This document shows, piece after piece, positions 51,748-61,624 of a stretch of 64,000 bases of DNA; position 1 is the first letter of the stretch; the number at the start of each line of letters is the position of its first letter. The notes beneath the pieces were generated by a model. It did not search any database. It saw only the letters and a program-made list of their open reading frames with translations, and had not been told where the DNA came from. Position numbers and translations under genes: made by a program. Source of the DNA: Schizochytrium sp. CCTCC M209059 (taxonomy: Eukaryota > Sar > Bigyra > Thraustochytrida > Thraustochytriidae); assembly GCA_000818945.1 (NCBI GenBank), contig KN805436.1, forward strand, positions 116,603-180,602, written 5' to 3'.

Positions 51748-53196
51748 ATGGCACGCCTCAAGTATGTGGCTGCAGGCCTGATCGCAGGCCTCGCGTGGTG
51801 GCAGGCGCAAGCCTCGCAGACCGATTCGCATGCTCCGACAAAGCTCAACATGACCGCGATGATGGAGGAGTCGGAGGACAGTTTTCTTGAAACCGAGGAA
51901 GACCTCGATGACGACGAGTACAATTTCGAGGGCCGCGATCTTGCAGCGAAGCCAACGCGCGCTGAGATTGTTGAATGGCGCAAGAGGCTGTTTGAAAAGT
52001 ACAGCAGCAATTGCAATCTCATGAAGACCAAAGCGGCCAGGAAAACGTGCAAACGAGAGGCGAGGAAGCTCGCACGACAAGAAGCCAGGGCCGCAGCGTC
52101 GGGCGCACTGGAGCTCGCGGCGAGCAGTGTACCGACTGACAGGTACGGCTTTTACATGGCGCCAACCGATAGTCTTGGTGCTCTCATCTTCAACAACCCC
52201 AAAGCATACTGCCGCAAGATCTACGAGGAGGCCAGCGAGGGGGCAAGTCTCCTTACAAAGTGCTCAAGCGAGCTCTCTCTAGCGGGTCACCTCGAGCCCG
52301 TGGCTTCCAACGACGAAAGCTTCTCTGCCATGAATGACGTGTGCTATGATCTGAACGAAGTCATGTGCCGCATGACCCCGGGGTGTGCCTACAACAACGG
52401 AGAGTGCTTTGGTATCGTCACGAATGAGCATTGCGACGGGTACACAACCAGAGCCACCTGCAACCAAGAGGCTACAAATGCGTGCGTGTGGTACAAGGCA
52501 GCTGGGGAAACGTCGAAGCGCTGCCACTTGCGCTACCAGTACTGCGGCAACTACGATGCCGATGAATGCGTCGAGACAGACGGATGCATGTGGTTCAATG
52601 ACTTGCAGAACGGGCACAAGGCAGGCGCCTCGACGTCGAGCAATCGTGGCCGGTGCATGCCTGATGCGTGCATGCGTCTCAACAATGGACAGTGCACCAT
52701 TCAGCACACGGGAGGGCGATGCGTTTGGTACACCAAGGCTCAGAACAAGGCGTATCGCGGGAGGGACTTTCCTGGGTGCTATTTTTCGCCCTGCAACAAT
52801 CGTTTCACCAAGAGAGATTGCCGCTCGGCATCGGACAAGGACCCTATCTACGACTGTGTTTGGTGCAACAGGTACCCGGACACCTTGCTTGGTTGCCACA
52901 ACGCCAAAATGGGCTCTGCGGCTCAGTGCTGGAACGTCCAGGCTAACATCAACACGCAGCTCCCCGAGCCGGAGAACGACGAGTGCATTGGTTGCAAGGG
53001 CTCGCTGACCATTGATGGCACTTGTCAAGACACGAAAACAGACGCGACCACTTGCTCCGAAAAGTGCTGCCAGAGTCCGGCCTGCCATTGCTTCAATGCC
53101 GGCGACGGCCAGACCGGCACCTACACGGCCGACACCGAGGCCGGCTTTGACGTCGGGGCCGGCTCCGACACGGGCGGTGCTGACGACTCCTCCTAG
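51748..53196 (+). CDS. secreted Cys-rich protein with tandem CxW modules
   Basis: The product is 482 aa with a classical signal peptide (MARLKYVAAGLIAGLAWWQA, cleavage after about residue 22). An acidic stretch and a charged helical region (about 70-115) follow. Residues about 199-395 contain five similar disulfide modules, each with two or three Cys, then GCAY, ACVWY, GCMWF, RCVWY and DCVWC, then a closing Cys: the pattern is C-x(6-9)-C-x(4-9)-C-x-W/Y. A final Cys-rich part has ECIGCKGSLTIDGTCQ and KCCQSPACHCF, and the C-terminus is Gly/Asp/Thr-rich. I do not recognise a named family; secretion and disulfide-rich structure are clear, so it is likely an extracellular or cell-wall component. 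Confidence 0.8.
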   Translation: MARLKYVAAGLIAGLAWWQAQASQTDSHAPTKLNMTAMMEESEDSFLETEEDLDDDEYNFEGRDLAAKPTRAEIVEWRKRLFEKYSSNCNLMKTKAARKTCKREARKLARQEARAAASGALELAASSVPTDRYGFYMAPTDSLGALIFNNPKAYCRKIYEEASEGASLLTKCSSELSLAGHLEPVASNDESFSAMNDVCYDLNEVMCRMTPGCAYNNGECFGIVTNEHCDGYTTRATCNQEATNACVWYKAAGETSKRCHLRYQYCGNYDADECVETDGCMWFNDLQNGHKAGASTSSNRGRCMPDACMRLNNGQCTIQHTGGRCVWYTKAQNKAYRGRDFPGCYFSPCNNRFTKRDCRSASDKDPIYDCVWCNRYPDTLLGCHNAKMGSAAQCWNVQANINTQLPEPENDECIGCKGSLTIDGTCQDTKTDATTCSEKCCQSPACHCFNAGDGQTGTYTADTEAGFDVGAGSDTGGADDSS

Positions 53197-53390
53197 ATGT
53201 GTAACGATATACATAGCTGGATCTTATCCGCCAAGCTCTCTGAGGTATGTGTATTATTACACTAAGCAAAGGCCCACTGTTTTTCTTTTTGTTTTTCCTC
53301 CTACGGTGCGCCCGGAGCGCTGTAGATGGATATAAGAGACATTAGCAGCCTTTCGTTTACGTTCGCTTGCTTGCCCCAAGGGCGAGTGGT

Positions 53391-53717
53391 TTATGTCACC
53401 ACATCGATGGCCTTGGCTTCAGACGGCGTGATCATTTTTTTATTCTCAACGGCGGGCAAGTGAATGGAATTGCTATGGATCTGTGCTTCTACAAGTTGAT
53501 ATATCGTCGTGAAGTTGAGACTCATTTCTGCGATTCTACGAGGCCTGGGTCGAAATGCTTGACAAAATCCGCCCAGTTTAATGAAGAGGCGGAAATCCTT
53601 ATCTTCTTCTTCACCCTTGAACTTGACGCGCTTGCACATACTTTCCTCCGATTCCCTACGGTGATTCCCGCGAAGTCGCGTCACGTTCATCACTGTGCCA
53701 ACCGTGAGAAAGGACAT
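53391..53717 (-). CDS. possible 99-108-aa unknown protein
   Basis: An open minus frame ends at 53391, with ATGs at 53717 (108 aa) and 27 nt downstream (99 aa, MNVTRLRGNHRRESEES). The translation is balanced and protein-like: VKFKGEEEDKDFRLFIKLGG, FCQAFRPRPRRIAEMSLNFT and TIYQLVEAQIHSNSIHLPAV. A plus-strand frame over the same DNA is also open but more hydrophobic-biased. I cannot name a family. It is convergent with the Cys-rich gene. It may be the last exon of a longer gene extending to the right, where I cannot place a splice site. Confidence 0.4.
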   Translation of the reverse strand: MSFLTVGTVMNVTRLRGNHRRESEESMCKRVKFKGEEEDKDFRLFIKLGGFCQAFRPRPRRIAEMSLNFTTIYQLVEAQIHSNSIHLPAVENKKMITPSEAKAIDVVT

Positions 53718-55975
53718 GACAGCGGCGGTGGTCTTCGTTGCTGCGCCGACTGTCTAGAGCCGCAAGATTGCCTCCCTTCGCGACCCCAACCAGCAGGTAT
53801 ACCGACCGATAGAACTCGACGAGTCTTTCGGACAAGGATACTTGCCTCCTCTGCAATGCGCCAAATATGTGCCTGGTACGCCGGGATGTGCGTTGGAGAA
53901 GATCTCCCATCAACCAGCAACTCTGATCACGTGTTACCACGTTGCTAGAGGCAATGGAGCAAGCGCAAGGTCGGCTAGCCTTCGCAGCCGCTGGGGGGGG
54001 GGGGGGCTCGCTCCCGCGCCCGGCGGCGGACAGCACACAACAGAATGTAGAGCCCGCCCCAACGATGCGGCCTTGTCACTTCTCGTCGGTCATGACGTGT
54101 CCCCAACGACAAGCGAAGGAATTCTCGCGCAACCCCCGAAAGCAGAGCAAAAAAAAGCAAAGCAAAGTGACGGATGTATACATACGCGTGGCGTACGCAG
54201 GCTCCAAGCGTTGCGCGCCAGAAGGCGCCCGCGGGGGCCAGCGGCCGGCTCGATGTGCGCCGGTCGCGCGCGCGTGCTCACTCGCTCGCCCGCCCACCCG
54301 GTCTTCGCGTCGGCCCAGTCCGGATCCTCTCCAAGATGCTGTACGTACTGTGGCAAATCTTGCTTGTCTTCCTCGGCGGCCGATGTTGGAAAGACCCGAA
54401 GCACAAGCAAGCAAGCAAGCAAGGAAGGAAGGAAGGAGGGAAGCTGGCAAGGAAAGGATAAGGAAAAGAGAGACATCCCTCGAGCCAGCGCAGCCGGAGC
54501 GCCGCCGCTGCTCCGCTCGCCTCCCCGCTCGCTCGCTCGCTCGTTCGTTCGCCGCGCTGCTGCCATGGCTGCCGCAGCTGCTGCCATCCCGAACGTTGCC
54601 GGGGCGGGTCTCGTTCCCGCCGCTCTCCAACCGCCTCCTCCCTCCCTCCCTCCCTCCCTCCCTCCGGCGTCTCCCCGCGGCGTCACCTGCGACCGCCGCC
54701 CGCCGCCTCTGCAGGGGCGGAGAAGTTTCCTCCCCTCCCCGCCTCCTCCCTGCCCAAGGCGGCTCGCATGCACGCACGCACTCCGGTCCCGGCCGGGGTG
54801 AAATGCGCCGCGAGGGGACGTTGAAACCCGCGCCGCGCGCAGGAACCAGCGCGCCTGCCTGCCTGCCTGCTGCCTGCTTGCTGCCTGCTGCAGCGGGTGC
54901 AGGCGGAGAGAGGAGGGAGGGGAGGGAGGCACGGCCTGCTCGCCTCGCATCGCCTGCGCCGGCAGCATAACCACAACGAGCGCGCCTTCTGCGACGTGTG
55001 CGTGCGTGTGCACGGCGCGCGGCAGCGCAGCAGAAGGGAGGGAGGGAGGGAGGGAGGGAGGGAGGCGGAGCGGAGACGCCGCGCGCGAAGACCGGGACCG
55101 CAGGCCTCGCTCGCCTCGCGCGCCAAGGCGCAGCGCGACGATTGTTTGTTTGACTGACTGATTTGATTGCACTGCGCTGCATTTCGCTCCTGCGCCTCGG
55201 CGTCGAGTTTCGACCCGAGCCGCGAGACCGCTGAGGGAAGCAGCGGGCGACGTGCCGCGCAGCAGCTCGCGCCTCTGCGCCTCGGCTTGACGCCGCTCGG
55301 TCGCTCGCAGACGCGCAGACGCGCAGACGCGCAGACGCGCAGGGAGGCAAGCGCGCGGGCGCGAGCCTAGTCGTGAGTGAGTGAGTGAGTGAGTGCCGCA
55401 GAACTTTTTGCCCGCCTGCTCTGGTCTGCTTTGCTCTGCTTTGCTCTGTTCTGCTCAGCTCTGCTCAGCTCTGCTCTGCTCTGCTCTCAGCTCGCTCGCA
55501 GCGAGGCAGGCAGGCTCGAGGCAGGCAGGCAGGCAGGCCCGCGCGAGGGCGAGCCCCTCCATCCCCGCTCGCAGCCAGCGGGGTGCTGCTGGGCTGGCAG
55601 GCGAGGCCGTGCGTGCCCAAGAAGACCGAGGGACCAGGGTGGCGCAATCGCACCCGTTGTGGAGCTCTCGGCTCCAGCGCTCCGCCGCAGCCAAGAACCC
55701 GCACGGGGAGACGCGGGCGAACGACGCTCAGAAGCGCGAGAGCCCGACGCGCGAGCAGCAGCGCCAGCGCGCGCTACACCCCCGCGCGTGCCCGCGCTAG
55801 CCTTCGACGCAGTACCGCGAGACGAGACGAGACGGGGGTGGCCTGATCGGCCGAAAAACAAACAAACGACAAGCTCGTCTCGTCTACCAACGACTCAACC
55901 AGCCAAGACAAGCCAAGACAATAACAGGCGATACGCTACGATACGCTACGATACGCTACGATACGATCCGAGACC
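53718..55975. other. gene-free region with G run and simple repeats
   Basis: The left end (53760-53960) has a protein-like plus frame, QQVYRPIELDESFGQGYLPP, closed by a stop upstream, perhaps a pseudogene scrap. Then come a run of 14 G (53993-54006), AAGC units near 54400-54425, CTCC near 54640-54665, GGGA near 55037-55066, an 8-bp CAGACGCG array (55308-55341) and a GTGA array (55371-55394). Confidence 0.55.
55308..55341. repeat. (CAGACGCG)n octamer array
   Basis: Four units of CAGACGCG in tandem, followed about 30 bp later by six GTGA units. Both lie in the region upstream of the F-box-like/LRR gene. Confidence 0.85.
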
Positions 55976-57646
55976 ATGGAGACCTTGATGCTCTCAGACT
56001 GGAGCATCGGCGTCTGCGGAGAATGTAGAGAAAGCTTGCTCGTCGCAAGAGGCCCCCACGCCCACGCCAGCCCCGCGCCCGCCCTCTTCGAGCCGGCCGA
56101 CGAGTTCCGCGCCATCTACGAAGACCACGCCTCGTGCTTCCATTGCGGCGCCAGCGGCTCCGTGCGTGCCATCACCAGCATCAAACCCCACCCCTGCAGC
56201 CCCGCGAGCATCAAACTCCGCCGCCGGCAAATCGAAGTGGAAGAGGAAAAAGCAAATTGTAGCGACGATGATGACGCCAACCTCGACCCGCCCCACCTCG
56301 TCGACATGGCTCGCAAGGGGGTTGTTTCACCGAGACCAACAACTTCACGCAAGCGCCCAGGGCTCGTTGACCTCGTCTACCATGAATACGGCCTCTGGGA
56401 AACGGTCCTCAGCTACTTGCGGCCTGAGGCTATCGGCATGCTCTCGCTCACATGTCACGACGTCAGCGCGCAGCTGTGGGGCCGCCAGCTCGACCTGCTG
56501 CAAATGGAACCCATCCGGTGGTTCGGACGCACTGCCCTTGCGCGCTGCTTCGTGTCTCGCAGCGTCCGCCGCCGCTGGTATGTCCAAGGCATCGCGCTCG
56601 ACTGCCGCGACGCCAATGTGCGCGAAGTCTTGGATGTTGCGCTCGAGCCGCTCGTACTGCGCTCCCTCGCCATTCGGGGTGCCGGACAACGCGGCCTGCT
56701 CGGCCTCAGCGCCTGCCGCTGGCTCACCACCCTCGATCTCAGCCTCAACCCGCTTGACGATCTCTCACCGCTCACTGCGCTTCGCGATCTCCGGAACCTT
56801 CGTCTCGAGGGATGCGAGACGCTTACCTCTGTCGAGCCCCTCGCGTCCTGCGAGGAACTTCGCGCGCTCCACCTTTCGGGCTGCCGCGGCCTCTCCTCGT
56901 TGCGAGGGCTCGAATTTTGTACAAACCTCCAGGAGCTCGACCTTAGCTTGTGCTTCTCTCTGTTCTCGGACCACGCGACCGCAGTTGCAGGGCTCGCCGA
57001 CCTCGCCAGTCTTCGCAGTCTCGCTCTTCAGGGCTGCTCGCAGCTAGTCAGCTGCCCGAGTCTCCCGCCTCTGCTCGAAAAGATCGACCTCGGCTCTTGC
57101 GACCAGCTCGTCGACATTTCTGCGCTAAAGGCCTGCGCCAAGTCTCTCAAAGAGGTTCTGCTCTCGGGGTGTGACTCACTCGCGAACCTTGATGTCTTGG
57201 TCTCGTGCAAGGCCTTGCGTGTGCTCGATTTGAGTCACTGCTATAGCGTAGTCGATGTGGGTCTGGTCGCAAAGTGCTCTGCTTTGGAACATCTCTTTCT
57301 AGGGGGCTGCATTGGGCTTCAATCCGTTGCACTGGCCGAGCGAACCTCCCTGCAATATCTCAGTCTCACGGGCTGTGCAAACCTTGCGGATTTGTCCGGT
57401 CTTGCCCATTGCAAGTCGCTCACGCACCTTGACCTTGGGTTTTGCGCCAGTTTGCAATCCGTCGCGGCCCTCGAGGCGTGCTCGTCCCTCGAGTATGTAA
57501 ATCTCACCCGCTGTAGCAGTCTCAAAAGTGTGAGCGCCTTTGCCAAGCTTCCTGCCATGCGTCGCCTCTGCGTGCGCTGGTGCCCACAAGTTAGCTTGGC
57601 ACAGGTTCATGCGCTACCAGCGTATATCTCGGTTGTTTCGACCTGA
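55976..57646 (+). CDS. F-box-like leucine-rich-repeat protein
   Basis: The product is 556 aa. The N-terminal 60 residues carry two CxxC pairs (CGEC, CFHC) spaced like a zinc-binding knuckle. A helical F-box-like segment lies near residues 130-175 (LVDLVYHEYGLWETVLSYLR, MLSLTCHDVSAQLWGRQLDLL). From about 220 to the end there are at least twelve leucine-rich repeats of the Cys-containing type, such as LRNLRLEGCETLTSVEPL, LHLSGCRGLSSLRGLEF, LALQGCSQLVSCPSLPP and VLDLSHCYSVVDVGLV. This suits a substrate adaptor of an SCF ubiquitin ligase, but the F-box is weak and an LRR scaffold is possible. The start ATG is in a good context (GACCATGG), and the first 15 residues include no signal peptide. Confidence 0.8.
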   Translation: METLMLSDWSIGVCGECRESLLVARGPHAHASPAPALFEPADEFRAIYEDHASCFHCGASGSVRAITSIKPHPCSPASIKLRRRQIEVEEEKANCSDDDDANLDPPHLVDMARKGVVSPRPTTSRKRPGLVDLVYHEYGLWETVLSYLRPEAIGMLSLTCHDVSAQLWGRQLDLLQMEPIRWFGRTALARCFVSRSVRRRWYVQGIALDCRDANVREVLDVALEPLVLRSLAIRGAGQRGLLGLSACRWLTTLDLSLNPLDDLSPLTALRDLRNLRLEGCETLTSVEPLASCEELRALHLSGCRGLSSLRGLEFCTNLQELDLSLCFSLFSDHATAVAGLADLASLRSLALQGCSQLVSCPSLPPLLEKIDLGSCDQLVDISALKACAKSLKEVLLSGCDSLANLDVLVSCKALRVLDLSHCYSVVDVGLVAKCSALEHLFLGGCIGLQSVALAERTSLQYLSLTGCANLADLSGLAHCKSLTHLDLGFCASLQSVAALEACSSLEYVNLTRCSSLKSVSAFAKLPAMRRLCVRWCPQVSLAQVHALPAYISVVST

Positions 57647-58752
57647 TGGACTGATCAACCGATCGATAGAACGACCGACCGACCGACCGACCAACTAAAT
57701 TGATCGACCGACTGACGCAACTGACCAAATTTGTTTGTCACGAGGTTACCTTTTCTTTGCGCGCACGAGCCTCCTCGCATGAACGCGCACGCGCAAGCGT
57801 ATATGTGTGTGTACCTATATTACTTTTTCTTTCTCTTTTTTTTTCAACTTTCAAGCTCCACGCATCGATATCATGTCATCGTTAATCTGCTTTGTGTTAG
57901 TGAGTCAGTGAGTCAGTGATCCTTGGCAAGAGAACCACCACCTTCTCCTCCAAAAAGGTTTTAAAGGAAAAGTGGGTGCTGTGTCTCTTCACGTTGGGCA
58001 ATCAGAGGCCGGCCATGATGGTGGTGTTCTTCTTACTAGCCACTACCTAATCGATGACAGAAAATAAGAGGAAAGAATGGAAATAGAGAACGTTTCGTAG
58101 CGGGTGAAAAGTCGGGATAAAGTAATATTTGAGCAGACGTATGCTAGCTAAAATAATGCCTTTGCTTGCGTGCAGAGAGCGCCCGCCAGGGGTCGGCATC
58201 TCTGTTCGCGTGCTCTGGCGTGCGGCACTAGAGCCATTGTTCGCTTTTTTTTTTTGGTGTTGTGATTGAAAACCAATGATAAAATGCACATCTGTGAGCG
58301 GTCGACCACGACTTCAAAGGGGACGAATTTGCGAAAAGGTGTGGAAAAATAGAAAGAAGACGAAAAGAGAGCAAAAAGTACGCGAATGACGGTAAAGATG
58401 ACATGGCAAGGCGCGCGCAGCACATGGCACTGATGATCTCGTAGATGATAACAGATTCATAGTCGAGCACCAATGTGCCGGCCGGCGCTTGGGCCACGGA
58501 CAATCGCTCCGACTGGCTACCCAACCCAGTCAAGAAACACTTTGCCCCCTCGATTGGCCCTACTTTCTGCCCCGTTTTCCCTTACTTCCACCCCTTTTCC
58601 GTTCACACTGCAACAAACCCCACGGCAGCCCAGTCTTCTGAAAACAAGGAGTCGTGGGCTGCAGAGATGCGAAATTGACGCGACGGCAAAGGTGAAATGA
58701 ACAAAAGGTGAATGGCTCACCATCTCCTCTCCCTCTCCCCCTCTAAAGCCAC
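57647..58752. other. intergenic region
   Basis: This holds the 3' ends of the LRR gene and the charged protein gene. CGAC repeats near 57675-57692 and T/A runs near 57836-57843 and 58248-58254 are seen. No gene. Confidence 0.5.
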
Positions 58753-59973
58753 TTATGGGCCGGATGATGGAGCGTACACAGGCTTGTCCTTCTTCTTCTT
58801 CTTTTTGTTCACAGCCGAGCTTTTGGACTTGGCCTCGGCGGCAGCGGCAGCAGCACGCTGCGCCGCAATCGAGGATCCAGACTTCTTTTTGGCCGACTTG
58901 GCGCGAGCAGCCATGACCTTTCTGATGTCCACACTGCCCTCGGTGGATCCAGTCTCTGTCGAGGCGGTGTCGTTGATGCTACCTTCGGCAGCGGCGGCGG
59001 TAGCTGCAGCCTCAGAGGAAGGTGGCTGCGCTGCGTTGCTCGCGGGCATTGCAGATGCCGGCGAAGACGTGGCGACGCGGTTCTTCTTCTTCTTCTTCTT
59101 CTTCTTTGCACTCGAAGACCCGTTGGTCTGCACGCTGAGGCCCGTCTGCTGCGCCAAGAAAGCGGCGGCAGCGGCGGCTTGGGCATCGTCGATTGCCGCC
59201 AAGTCGGCGGCCGCGGCCGCGTCCCCATTCTCGGCAACAGTGGGGAGCGCTCCCGTCGCGTCCTCGTTTGCGACCTCGGACAATAAGGCGTCGAGCTCGG
59301 CGAGCTCGCGCTTCTTGATTTCCTCCTTTGAGAGTTGCGGCGTGCTTGGCTGCCGGTTCTTGGCCCGCGACCCGGACCGCGAAGGCGGGGCGCTGCTGGT
59401 GGCCATGGATGACTGGTCGTCTTCGTTTTCCTCCTCTTCGTCTTTGTCGTCGTTGGCGACAGTGTCATCGTCCTGGTCCGAGTCTTCCTCGTCCGAGTCT
59501 TCTTCGTCCGAGTCCTCGCTGTCGCTGTACTGGTTCACCACGATCCCGTTGCCAGCAGAGTGCAATTGCTTGATCATTGCCGGGGCAGCGGTTTTCGTCG
59601 GGGAGATGAAGCCCTCGTCGCCGTCGTCCTCGTGCTCATGGGCAGCAGCGCTCTCGGCCTTGTTTGCTTCAGCCGGGGCCGTGCCATTGGGCGCAGAGCC
59701 CATGCCCCCGCCGAACATCATCATGTCGTCGTCCTCGTCATCGCTAAGGTCGCCCCAGTTCTGATTCAGTTCCAGACTCGCGAAGTGCTCGAGCGTCTGG
59801 GACCCCGCGAGGGGCTCGGGCTCGGTCGTGGCGGAGGTCTGCTGCGCCTCGCTGTCGGCGGCCGCGGGCTCCTCCTCGACCTTGGCGGCGGCCTCGGACT
59901 TCTTCTCCTTGCGTTTGCTCTTCTTGCTTGACCCGCTGTTGAGCGCCGCGAAGATGTTGGCGCCCGACGACAT
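58753..59973 (-). CDS. charged low-complexity protein of unknown function
   Basis: The product is 406 aa from the ATG at 59973 (MSSGANIFAALNSGSSKKSK). Longer in-frame starts upstream lie in simple-repeat DNA and are rejected. It is mostly low complexity: Lys-rich and Ala/Glu-rich starts, an acidic block (DSDEEDSDEEDSDQDDD), an Ala-rich helical part (AELDALLSEV and DDAQAAAAAAFLAQQ) and a poly-Lys stretch. The conserved-looking ends are NIFAALNSG at the start and, at the end, DIRKVMAARAKSAKKKSG and KKKDKPVYAPSS. The C-terminal pattern is found in small eukaryotic proteins of unknown function. Likely nuclear or nucleolar by its basic runs, but this is inference. Confidence 0.65.
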   Translation of the reverse strand: MSSGANIFAALNSGSSKKSKRKEKKSEAAAKVEEEPAAADSEAQQTSATTEPEPLAGSQTLEHFASLELNQNWGDLSDDEDDDMMMFGGGMGSAPNGTAPAEANKAESAAAHEHEDDGDEGFISPTKTAAPAMIKQLHSAGNGIVVNQYSDSEDSDEEDSDEEDSDQDDDTVANDDKDEEEENEDDQSSMATSSAPPSRSGSRAKNRQPSTPQLSKEEIKKRELAELDALLSEVANEDATGALPTVAENGDAAAAADLAAIDDAQAAAAAAFLAQQTGLSVQTNGSSSAKKKKKKKKNRVATSSPASAMPASNAAQPPSSEAAATAAAAEGSINDTASTETGSTEGSVDIRKVMAARAKSAKKKSGSSIAAQRAAAAAAEAKSKSSAVNKKKKKKDKPVYAPSSGP

Positions 59974-60042
59974 GGTTGGGTTTCCTTCTTTCCTGCCTGC
60001 CTCGCTGCCTGCTCGCTCGCTTGCTTTTCTGGTTGCTGCTAC

Positions 60043-60077
<35 letters not shown>

Positions 60078-61624
60078 CTCGCCTTGCTTTGCCTTGGCTT
60101 GCTTGCCTTCGCTGCCTGGTTGGCTGGCTGGCTGGCTGGCCGGCCTGACTGGTGCTCGCTGGCACCCTGGTCCTTCTTTCGCTCGCTCGCTCGCTCGCGC
60201 GCTCGCGGTACGGGCTTTCCCGTTCTGCGCGTGGCACGCACGCCTTGCGCAGCTGCCTCCGCTGTCTGCGCCGCGCCCTCCGCTCGGCCTCGCCGCCGTC
60301 CAGCCTGACTGACGGCTTTGCCCGCCGCTCGCTCGCTCGCTGGCTGCTTCCTTGCTTGCTTTCTCGCGCGCTTCCTCGCTTGCTTTCTCGCGCGCTGTCT
60401 CGCGCGCTGTCTCGCGCGCCCGCCTGCTCGCTTGCGCCTCGCTCGCCCGCCTCGCTCGCCCGCGCTCTGCGCCTTCTCCGCTCGGGTCGCCGCGGCTCCT
60501 GGCGAACGCGGAATGACCCGCCCGGAAGCAGCGCCCTCGCCTCTGCTCTGCTTGCGCTGCTTGCGCTGCTTGCGCTGCTTGCGCTGCTTGCGCTGCTTGC
60601 GCTGCTTGCGTCGCGCTCTGGCGCCGCGCGGAGGTCGGTCTCCTGCTAGCCTCTCTCTGCCTGGCCAGGAAGAAGCGCGCGGGGGCCAACCAACCACTGG
60701 CGCTCTGCTCTGCTCTGCTCTGCCTGCTGCGGCACGTCTACTAGACCTAGGCCTGGTGCAGGAGCGATCAATCGGTCGATGGATCGATCGATTGATCGAG
60801 GGAGGCGAGAACCAGCGGTGGCAGGCAGCTAGCTAGCTGCGCCGCGACAGCTTAGAGTATATGTGTAGTGTGCCAAGGGTCGAGCGCGCGGCCAATCGAA
60901 TTCTCTCTTGGCCGCAGCAGATACTGCACTTGGGCGAAACCTCTTTACAGTTTAACTTTAAGCCTTGCCTTGGAAGCCTGTCATTCGCAGCCGCCACGCT
61001 TCGCATCGCACCAGCGTCGTGAGCATCAGCAACATCGTCGTCTCATCTCATCGTCGTCATCGCCGGCGCCGCCGTCCTTTTGCGACGAGACACACCGCCA
61101 GCACGGGCCCCCGCACCGTCGAGCCGCCGCGACCATCGTTATCGTTGGCTGGCTGTCGCGCGGCGTGGTCCCAAGTGGCACCAATGACAGGCCCCGAAGG
61201 CAAGGCCGGGACTCGCGGCTGTAGTGCAGTGGGTGGCCACGGCCAGCGCCAGTAATAGGACCCACTGTCAGGGACCCTTTAGGCCCGTCCCACTTTGGCA
61301 GAAGCCTCGTCTCACTAGGCTAATGAAGGAGGAGGAGGCAGAGAGAAGAGGAGACGAGAAGTCGCGCAGAGTGGCCATAAAACTGGCTAGCTGGCTGTCT
61401 GACTGACTGACAGTGAGCATTTGACGTGAAATTTGGTTTTCCTGTCCTGCTTGAAGTTATTTGTCAATGAGCGAAAAAGGAAAGGGACGGCATGGATTGG
61501 ATGAAAATGTCAACAAGCAAACTCATCCCTCGTGCTCCATTCTATCCCTTGATGACCTCTCCCCCTCTCTCCATCTCTCCTCTCGAGTCCCTTGCGACAA
61601 CAGTCAGTTGTTCCCCACTGTCAG
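59974..61624. other. intergenic region with GCTG and 9-bp repeats
   Basis: GGCT units at 60045-60077, a 9-bp repeat at 60547-60610, CTCTG units near 60703-60722 and GATC/CGAT mixes near 60766-60800. No gene is supported; the open frames are composition artefacts. Confidence 0.55.
60547..60610. repeat. 9-bp tandem repeat (CTGCTTGCG)n
   Basis: About seven perfect units of CTGCTTGCG (phase may be shifted by one) within a GC-rich repeat-prone stretch. Confidence 0.9.

Noticed and set aside
59974..60237. Extension of the charged protein to the ATG at 60237
   Set aside because: The extra residues come from GGCT repeat DNA; MSSGANIFAALN is the first sensible start.
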